A stretch of 64,000 nt of DNA from JAJPKK01 sp963800215 (lineage in GTDB: Bacteria > Pseudomonadota > Alphaproteobacteria > Rhizobiales > Xanthobacteraceae), in contig CAWCZY010000006.1 in NCBI GenBank assembly GCA_963800215.1, positions 1 to 64,000 on the forward strand, in the 5' to 3' direction. Below the pieces are notes generated by a model. The model did not search any database and had not been told where the DNA came from. It saw only the letters and a program-made list of their open reading frames with translations. The position numbers and the translations under genes were made by a program. Below, in pieces: positions 58,454 through 64,000 of the stretch (positions are counted from its first letter, which is position 1; each line of letters starts with the position of its first letter).

Positions 58454-60790
58454 ATGAAAACTCCCACCGACCAGATCGACCTCGCTAAAATCACAGGCAA
58501 CAAGTACATCGGCCAGCCGGTGCCGCGGCTCGAGGACCCGCCGCTGGTGACGGGGCGCGGCCGGTTCGCCGGCGACATCTCGTTTCCGCACCAGCTGCAC
58601 ATGCGGCTCGCCCGCGCGCAGGTCGCCCATGGCAAGATCGTCGCCATCGACACCGCGCAAGCCCGCGCGCTGCCGGGAGTCGTTGCGGTATGGACCGCCG
58701 CCGACATCTCCGACGTGCCGCCGATCGATTTCCGCGAAGGCCGCATCGAGCGGCTGGAGCCGTACCGCCAGCCGGTGCTCGCGATCGATCGCGTGCGCTA
58801 TGTCGGCGAGCCCGTGGCGGCGGTGTTCGCCGTCGATCCTTACGTCGCCGAGGATGCCGCCGACCTCGTGGTCATCGACATCGCCGAACTGCCTGTGCTG
58901 CTCGCCGCCGATGCGGAGCCCGGCGAATTCTCGGCCGGCCGCACCACCGAGCCGACCATCGTCCGCCAAGGTTACGGCGACGTCGACGCCGTATTCGCCC
59001 GCGCCGACATCGTGGTCGAGCTCGACCTTTCCGTCGGGCGCCACAGCGGCGTGCCGCTGGAGACCCGCGGCGCCATCGGTCGCCATGACGCCTCCCGCGA
59101 TATCCTGGAACTGCACGGCGCCGCCAAGGTGCCGCACCGCAACCGCGACCTGCTCGCCCACATGCTCAAGCGCAGTCCGTCGTCGATCCATGTCCACGAG
59201 GCCCATGTGGGCGGCGGCTTCGGCATTCGCGGCGAGCTCTATCCCGAGGATGTGCTGGTCTGCGTCGCCGCGATGCGGCTGGCGCGCCCGGTGAAATGGA
59301 TCGAGGACCGCCGCGAGCATCTCGTCTGCGCCAACCATTCGCGCCAGCAGCGCCACAAGATCCGCGCCGCGCTCGATGGCGAGGGCCGCATCCTCGCCCT
59401 CGACGACGAGTTCTGGCACGACCAGGGCGCCTATGTGCGCACCCACGCCATCCGCGTCCCGATGATGATCTGCGGGGTGCTGCCGGGGCCGTACCGGGTG
59501 CCGGCGTACCGCTCGCTCGGGCACTTCCGCCTCACCAACAAGACGCCGGCTGCGACCTACCGGGCACCGGGCCGCTACGAGACCACCTTCATCCGCGAGC
59601 GCCTGATCGATGCGATCGCGGCGAAGCTCGGCATCGACCCCATCGAAGTGCGCCGCCGCAATGCCATCACCGCGGCGGAGATGCCTTATGCGCGCCCGCT
59701 CGAGGCGCTCGGCGAGGAGATCCATTTCGATACCGGCGATTACATGGGGCTTCTCGAAACGATGCTGTCCGCGGTGTCGTGGGACAAGATGCAGGCCGAT
59801 CTCGCGCGCCGGCGCGCGGCCGGCGAAATGGTCGGCGCCGGCATCTCGATGTTCGTGGAGAAGAGCGGGCTGGGGCCGTCGGACGGAGTCAAGATCGCGG
59901 TCGACACCTCCGGCGCCGTCGAGGTCATCACCGGCGGCGCGTCGATCGGGCAGGGCTTCGAGACCGTGATGGCGCAAGTCGCCGCCGAGATGATCGGCGT
60001 CGATATCGCCCGCGTGAGCGTGACCCACGGCCAGACCGACCGCATCGAATTCGGCATCGGCGCCCACGCCTCCAGGGCGACTGTCATGACCGCCTCGGCG
60101 ACCCGGGTCGCGGCGCTCAAGCTGCGCAACAAGGCGCTCGACATGGCGGCGCAGCTGATGCAGGCCGCGCCTGACGATCTCGACATCGTCGGCGGCGTCG
60201 TCAGACGCAAGGATCATTCCGGTGCGTCCATATCGCTCGCCGCCGTCGCCACCGCGCTGCTGCCGACCTCGAAGATGCTCAACGGCCGCGAGCCCGGCTT
60301 GGCGGCCGAGGGCTGGTTCAACGTCGAACGGCAGGTCTATCCCTACGGCAGCCACATCGCGGTAGTGAATGTCGACGGCGACACCGGCGGCGTCACCGTG
60401 GAGCGTTACGTCATCGGCTACGACATCGGCCGCGCCATCAACCCGATGCTGGTCAAGGGCCAGATCGTCGGCGGGTTCACCCAAGGGCTGGGCGGGGCGC
60501 TGATGGAGGAGTTCCGCTACAGCGAGCGCGGCGATCCTCTTGCGGTGACACTCGCCGATTACCTGATGCCGACTGCCCACGACACACCGCGGGTCGAGAT
60601 CATCCTCACGGAGGATTTCCCGACCGATCTCAACCCGCTCGGGATCAAGGGCGCCGGCGAGAGCGGCATCACCGGCGTCGGCGCCGCGATCGCCTCCGCG
60701 GTCGATGCCGCCATCGGAATGCCCGGCGCCATCACCGCACTGCCGGTCACGCCGCTGCGGCTCAAGGAGATCCTGGCGCGGCGCGTTTGA
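58454..60790 (+). CDS. Xanthine dehydrogenase family molybdopterin-binding large subunit
   Basis: 778 residues from ATG 58454. Catalytic subunit hydroxylating an aromatic or N-heterocyclic carbon. MoCo-binding blocks: HVGGGFGIRGELYPEDVLVC, TYRAPGRYETTFIRERLIDA, ASIGQGFETVMAQVAAEMIG, and the catalytic Glu736 in KGAGESGITGVG. At Tyr369-Pro372 the sequence is YRAPGR, not the AYRCSFR of form I CO dehydrogenase, so CO is not the substrate. Its small subunit partner is encoded divergently. Confidence 0.93.
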   Translation: MKTPTDQIDLAKITGNKYIGQPVPRLEDPPLVTGRGRFAGDISFPHQLHMRLARAQVAHGKIVAIDTAQARALPGVVAVWTAADISDVPPIDFREGRIERLEPYRQPVLAIDRVRYVGEPVAAVFAVDPYVAEDAADLVVIDIAELPVLLAADAEPGEFSAGRTTEPTIVRQGYGDVDAVFARADIVVELDLSVGRHSGVPLETRGAIGRHDASRDILELHGAAKVPHRNRDLLAHMLKRSPSSIHVHEAHVGGGFGIRGELYPEDVLVCVAAMRLARPVKWIEDRREHLVCANHSRQQRHKIRAALDGEGRILALDDEFWHDQGAYVRTHAIRVPMMICGVLPGPYRVPAYRSLGHFRLTNKTPAATYRAPGRYETTFIRERLIDAIAAKLGIDPIEVRRRNAITAAEMPYARPLEALGEEIHFDTGDYMGLLETMLSAVSWDKMQADLARRRAAGEMVGAGISMFVEKSGLGPSDGVKIAVDTSGAVEVITGGASIGQGFETVMAQVAAEMIGVDIARVSVTHGQTDRIEFGIGAHASRATVMTASATRVAALKLRNKALDMAAQLMQAAPDDLDIVGGVVRRKDHSGASISLAAVATALLPTSKMLNGREPGLAAEGWFNVERQVYPYGSHIAVVNVDGDTGGVTVERYVIGYDIGRAINPMLVKGQIVGGFTQGLGGALMEEFRYSERGDPLAVTLADYLMPTAHDTPRVEIILTEDFPTDLNPLGIKGAGESGITGVGAAIASAVDAAIGMPGAITALPVTPLRLKEILARRV

Positions 60791-60821
60791 GCCGGCTGCC
60801 ACGCTTGACCATACACTTCGC

Positions 60822-60915
60822 TGTCATCGCCCGGCTTGACCGGCTTGACCGGGCGATCCAGTAAACACCGACCGGGAGTACTGGATTGCCCGGTCAAGCC
60901 GGGCAATGACACCAA
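60822..60915. repeat. Long inverted repeat after the large subunit gene
   Basis: TCATCGCCCGGCTTGACCGG and an inverted CCGGTCAAGCCGGGCAATGA face each other across about 50 bp that include GATCCAGTA/TACTGGATT arms. It is a dispersed palindrome of the type at 58296 and could also end the transcript. Confidence 0.65.
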
Positions 60916-60946
60916 TAGGGCCGGACGAATTCATTCGGAGGAAACT

Positions 60947-61936
60947 GTGGCAAAGAACATTCCCATCACCCTCGCCTGCGGCGATTACGAGATCACCCGC
61001 GCGCTCAAGGAGGGGACCGTGACGCCGGACGGCATCGACCTCACCGTGCTCACCGACATGGATTCGACGACCCGCCACTGGCGCTTCCTGCGCAACCGCG
61101 ATTTCGACATGGCGGAGACCTCGGCGTCGTCCTATATCGTCGCCCGCGGCCATGATCTCCCGGTCCGGGCGATCCCGGTGTTCCTGCATCGCCGCTTCCG
61201 CCACGGCTTCGTCTTCGTCAACACGGCCAAGGGCATCGCCAAGCCGACCGACCTGATCGGCCGCCGCATCGGCATCAAGTCGTTCCTGGTGACGGCGATC
61301 CACTGGATGCGCGGGCTCTTGGAAAAAGAATACGGGGTGCCGCACACCTCGGTGGAATGGGTCGCCGAGCTCGACGAGGACGTCGACTTCGTTCCGCCGC
61401 CCGGCCTTAGGCTGACGCGGCTTCCCAACGAGAAATCGGTGGAGACCATGCTGGCGGAGGGCGAGCTCGACGCCGTCATCCATTCCAGCATCATCAAGCC
61501 GTTCGCGGCCGGAGATCCGCGGGTCGCCCGGCTGTGGCCCAACTACAAGCAGGAGGAGATCGCGTTCTACAAGAAGACCGGCATCTTCCCGATCATGCAT
61601 GTGATGGGCATCAAGCAGGAGATCGTCGAGCGCTACCCTTGGGTGCCCATCAACATGTACCACGCCTTCAACGCCTCGAAAGCGATCGCCATGGAGCGCA
61701 TGAAGAACCCGCGCATCGTGCCGCTTGCCTGGTACCAGGAGGCGCTGGAGGAGCAGGTGGCGATCCTGGGCTCCGACCCCTGGGAATACGGCCTCACCGA
61801 CCGCAACCGCAAGACCCTGGAAATGCTCGCCGGCTTCTCCCACGAGCAGGGGCTCACGCCGCGGCGGATGTCGCTGGACGAGCTGTTCCTGCCGGTGTTC
61901 CAGGGCCGCAAACGCGGCGACGAGCACCGGATTTGA
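60947..61936 (+). CDS. 4,5-dihydroxyphthalate decarboxylase-like protein
   Basis: 329 residues, GTG start at 60947 behind CGGAGGAAACT. N-terminus ITLACGDYEITRALKEGTVT, then DFDMAETSASSYIVARGHDL, FVNTAKGIAKPTDLIGRRIG, LPNEKSVETMLAEGELDAVI and WYQEALEEQVAILGSDPWEY are typical of the Pht5/NMT1-like family. Members decarboxylate dihydroxyphthalate, but many homologues are only annotated by fold and might be solute-binding proteins; no signal peptide is visible here, which favours an enzyme. It follows the hydroxylase large subunit on the same strand. Confidence 0.8.
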   Translation: MAKNIPITLACGDYEITRALKEGTVTPDGIDLTVLTDMDSTTRHWRFLRNRDFDMAETSASSYIVARGHDLPVRAIPVFLHRRFRHGFVFVNTAKGIAKPTDLIGRRIGIKSFLVTAIHWMRGLLEKEYGVPHTSVEWVAELDEDVDFVPPPGLRLTRLPNEKSVETMLAEGELDAVIHSSIIKPFAAGDPRVARLWPNYKQEEIAFYKKTGIFPIMHVMGIKQEIVERYPWVPINMYHAFNASKAIAMERMKNPRIVPLAWYQEALEEQVAILGSDPWEYGLTDRNRKTLEMLAGFSHEQGLTPRRMSLDELFLPVFQGRKRGDEHRI

Positions 61937-62042
61937 GGCCCTGCCGGAATCGCAACGCCGGGCCGCGCCGGCGCTACTTGTCCCGACCGGGCGCCGGCGT
62001 TATGAGCCGGGGCTGACAGGCCATGCGACCGGGGGAGGAATC

Positions 62043-63278
62043 ATGACGACCTTTGCGGCGGAAGCATCGCCCCCCAACGCGTTTCGCGAGGTGTGGCTGA
62101 TCTCCGCCGGTCACATGATGACGCACTGGTATCCGGCCACGTTCTATCTGCTGCTGCCGCTGATCGGCAGGGATCTGGACCTGAGCTTCGCCCAGATCGG
62201 ATCGATCCTGACCTGCCAGTTCGCCGCCGGCGCGGTCGCCAACGTGCCGGGCGGCATGGTGGTCGATGCCGTGGGGCGCAAGGGCTTGCTGATGGCGGTC
62301 GCCCTGTCCTGGATCGGCCTGCCTTACCTGGTGATGGGTTTTTCCCACCACTACTGGATGCTGCTGGTCTGCGCCACGCTGGTCGGCATCGGCAACAACC
62401 TCTGGCACCCGGCCGCCATACCGCTGCTGGCGCAGAAGTTCCCGCGGCGGCGCGGGCTGGCGGTATCGATCCATGCCATGGGCGGCAATCTGGGCGATGC
62501 GATCGCGCCCCTCGTGGTCGGCGCGATGCTCACCATATTCAGCTGGCGCGACGTGGTGGTGATGAACGTCATCCCGGGCCTCGTCGCATCCGCCGTGCTG
62601 CTGCTCTCGCTGGGCCGGATCGACGACCAAAGGCACCTCGACGCGGAGCAGGCGGCGGCGCGGTTCGACGCCGTCAATGCCGTGCTGGCGGTGCGCACCC
62701 TGTTTTCGAACCGCACGGTGCTGATGCTGTCGCTCGGTTCCGCGGTGCGGGCGATGACGGCGATGACGCTCCTCACCTTCCTGCCGGTGTTCCTGTCGGA
62801 CGATCTTCATTATTCGCCGGCCTGGGTGGGCGGCTGCCTGTTCGCCCTGCAGGCCGCCGGCTTCGCGGCGGCGCCGATCGCCGGCCATCTGTCCGATCGC
62901 ATGGGCCGCCGCAGCATCATCATGTCCAGCATGATGATGTCGGGCGTGGTGCTGCTGTTCATGGCAGTCGCCGGGCGCTCGCCGGCCTTCGTGCTGCTGG
63001 TGGCGTTCCTGGGCTTTTTCCTGTTCGCGATCCGCGCCGTGCTGCAGGCATGGCTGCTCGACGCGACGCCCGCGCGCATGGGGGGCACCAGCATCGGCAT
63101 CATGTTCGGTGCCCAGGCCGTGGGCGCAGCCATCGGTCCCCTGATCGGCGGCGTGCTCGCCGACCACTACGGCATCATCGCGACGTTCTATTTCCTGGCC
63201 GCCACCATCGTGGCCGCCAACATGTTCATTTTCTTCACGCCCGCGACCCGGGCGGCCGACGCGCCGGCGGGTGCCTGA
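62043..63278 (+). CDS. MFS transporter
   Basis: 411 residues, twelve predicted membrane spans. RBS GGGGGAGGAATC. The loop 2-3 motif appears as GGMVVDAVGRKGLLMAVALS and again in the second half as GHLSDRMGRRSIIMSSMMM. AGHMMTHWYPATFYLLLPLI is a start common to the FSR/phthalate-type MFS members. Probably carries the substrate or product of the adjacent oxidative pathway; direction cannot be told. Confidence 0.88.
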   Translation: MTTFAAEASPPNAFREVWLISAGHMMTHWYPATFYLLLPLIGRDLDLSFAQIGSILTCQFAAGAVANVPGGMVVDAVGRKGLLMAVALSWIGLPYLVMGFSHHYWMLLVCATLVGIGNNLWHPAAIPLLAQKFPRRRGLAVSIHAMGGNLGDAIAPLVVGAMLTIFSWRDVVVMNVIPGLVASAVLLLSLGRIDDQRHLDAEQAAARFDAVNAVLAVRTLFSNRTVLMLSLGSAVRAMTAMTLLTFLPVFLSDDLHYSPAWVGGCLFALQAAGFAAAPIAGHLSDRMGRRSIIMSSMMMSGVVLLFMAVAGRSPAFVLLVAFLGFFLFAIRAVLQAWLLDATPARMGGTSIGIMFGAQAVGAAIGPLIGGVLADHYGIIATFYFLAATIVAANMFIFFTPATRAADAPAGA

Positions 63279-63444
63279 GATTTGCCGGCGGGAGGCGGGC
63301 GGCGGTGCGCCGATCACGCCACCCGAAAGTGGCGATGAGCGCTCATGACCGCGATGCCGGTGCCTGGCCGGTCCTGCCCGACATGGAACTTTTCTTCGTA
63401 CCCGAGGTTAGCAGAAATGGAGCGGCGATTGGCACCTGCAAATC

Positions 63445-64000
63445 ATGGGAACGCGTTTGACCCCACCTCACTCGTCACCTTCAGGGCGCCGATGGATATT
63501 TGTGGCCGTCCTGGTAGCAGTCGCGGGTGCGGGGTATCTCGGCTGGAGTCACTTCTACGGGAACGGCATAAGGTGGGCAGCCGGGGGTGGCACCAAGGGC
63601 GGACAGAAGCCCGTCGCCATCCCGGTCACGATCGCGCAGGCGCAAACGGCCGATTTCCCGGTGTATCTGAACGGACTCGGCACCGTGCAACCTTACGAAA
63701 CCGTGACTGTGCATAGCCGCGTCGACGGAGAACTCACCAAGGTCGCCTTCAAACAAGGTCAGATGGTCAGCGAAGGCGAACTTCTCGCGCAGATCGATCC
63801 ACGGCCGTATCAGGCGGCTCTCGACCAGGCGCTGGCGAAAAAGGCGCAGGACGAAGCGAATCTGAAGAATGCGCAGCTCAACCTGAAGCGCTATACCACC
63901 CTCAACAAGGAAGAATTCTCGACGCGCCAGCAGCTTGATACCCAGCAGGCCTCGGTCGACCAGATCAATGCGCAGATCAAGGGCGATCAGGCGGCGATCG
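63445..64000 (+). CDS. RND efflux periplasmic adaptor (HlyD/MdtA-like), partial at the right edge
   Basis: An open frame from ATG 63445 runs off the window. After a basic start (GRRW) it has one membrane anchor (IFVAVLVAVAGAGYLGW), then the lipoyl/barrel-sandwich half AIPVTIAQAQTADFPVYLNG, LGTVQPYETVTVHSRVDGEL, VAFKQGQMVSEGELLAQIDP and a coiled coil with RYTTLNKEEFSTRQQLDTQQ. It links an RND pump to an outer-membrane channel; an MdtB/C-like pump is expected just outside the window. Spacer 63279-63444 has no supported gene. Confidence 0.9.
   Translation, partial: MGTRLTPPHSSPSGRRWIFVAVLVAVAGAGYLGWSHFYGNGIRWAAGGGTKGGQKPVAIPVTIAQAQTADFPVYLNGLGTVQPYETVTVHSRVDGELTKVAFKQGQMVSEGELLAQIDPRPYQAALDQALAKKAQDEANLKNAQLNLKRYTTLNKEEFSTRQQLDTQQASVDQINAQIKGDQAAI

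Noticed and set aside
58454..60790. Aerobic form I CO dehydrogenase CoxL
   Set aside because: The active-site loop reads YRAPGR, not AYRCSFR, so the Cys that binds Cu is absent.
58136..60802. An 888-codon open frame on the minus strand opposite the molybdenum hydroxylase large subunit
   Set aside because: It is the antisense shadow of a well-supported gene; GC-rich third positions remove stops. It has no homology or ribosome site. The same applies to long antisense frames at 25950-27527, 44370-48011 and 51558-54101.

Overview
The window reads as two unrelated high-GC genomes joined near position 15,850. Positions 1 to about 15,850 carry genes typical of an actinobacterium (possibly Acidimicrobiia-like, which is inference): leuB, greA, a cobalamin-dependent methionine synthase, a flavin electron-transfer module (ferric-reductase-like protein, FMN-binding protein, ApbE), an M24 peptidase, lipA, lipB, a 2-oxoacid dehydrogenase E2, a dihydrolipoyl dehydrogenase and a metal-ABC binding protein cut off at the join. 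From about 15,850 to 64,000 the content is that of an alphaproteobacterium of the Hyphomicrobiales (Bradyrhizobium/Xanthobacteraceae-like, inferred): a liv-type ABC transporter that starts without its Walker A motif, several Bug-type periplasmic binding proteins, lanthanide-type PQQ dehydrogenases, molybdenum hydroxylase subunits and many GC-rich intergenic palindromes.

Between 1 and about 19,430 nearly every gene is broken by single-base indels every few hundred bases, although the protein homology continues in another frame. This is a sequence-quality signature, not decay, and it spans the join. A chimeric noisy read or contig is the simplest explanation. From 19,485 on, reading frames are mostly clean, with isolated indels near 21,640, 21,870, 24,577, 24,775 and in 25,395-25,980, plus truly degenerate genes in 39,945-42,960.

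Layout of the alphaproteobacterial part: livG(partial)-livF-livK-livH-livM plus an M20 peptidase (15.85-21.7 kb); an AT-richer two-gene HEPN cassette (21.7-22.6 kb); a Bug protein and an Old Yellow Enzyme (22.7-25.0 kb); a TPR O-GlcNAc-transferase-like protein with an FkbM methyltransferase and a glycosyltransferase (25.2-29.3 kb); a translationally coupled meaB-pcp-DUF3750 operon (29.3-31.8 kb); secreted proteins and a LuxR-type regulator (32.1-37.6 kb); an opine dehydrogenase with Bug proteins (37.6-40.3 kb); a degenerate accessory stretch with an RHS remnant (40.3-43.0 kb); five PQQ dehydrogenases in two converging blocks (44.3-53.5 kb); and a catabolic island with an XRE regulator, an ABC binding protein, a divergently split xanthine-dehydrogenase-family hydroxylase with two FAD subunits, a dihydroxyphthalate-decarboxylase-like protein, an MFS transporter and the start of an RND adaptor (53.6-64 kb).

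The most unusual points are a candidate Val/Ile/Thr leader-peptide attenuator before leuB, the HEPN cassette, the five-member PQQ dehydrogenase array in which every copy has the D-x-D lanthanide signature, and three perfectly phased 16-bp repeats between the divergent hydroxylase operons.
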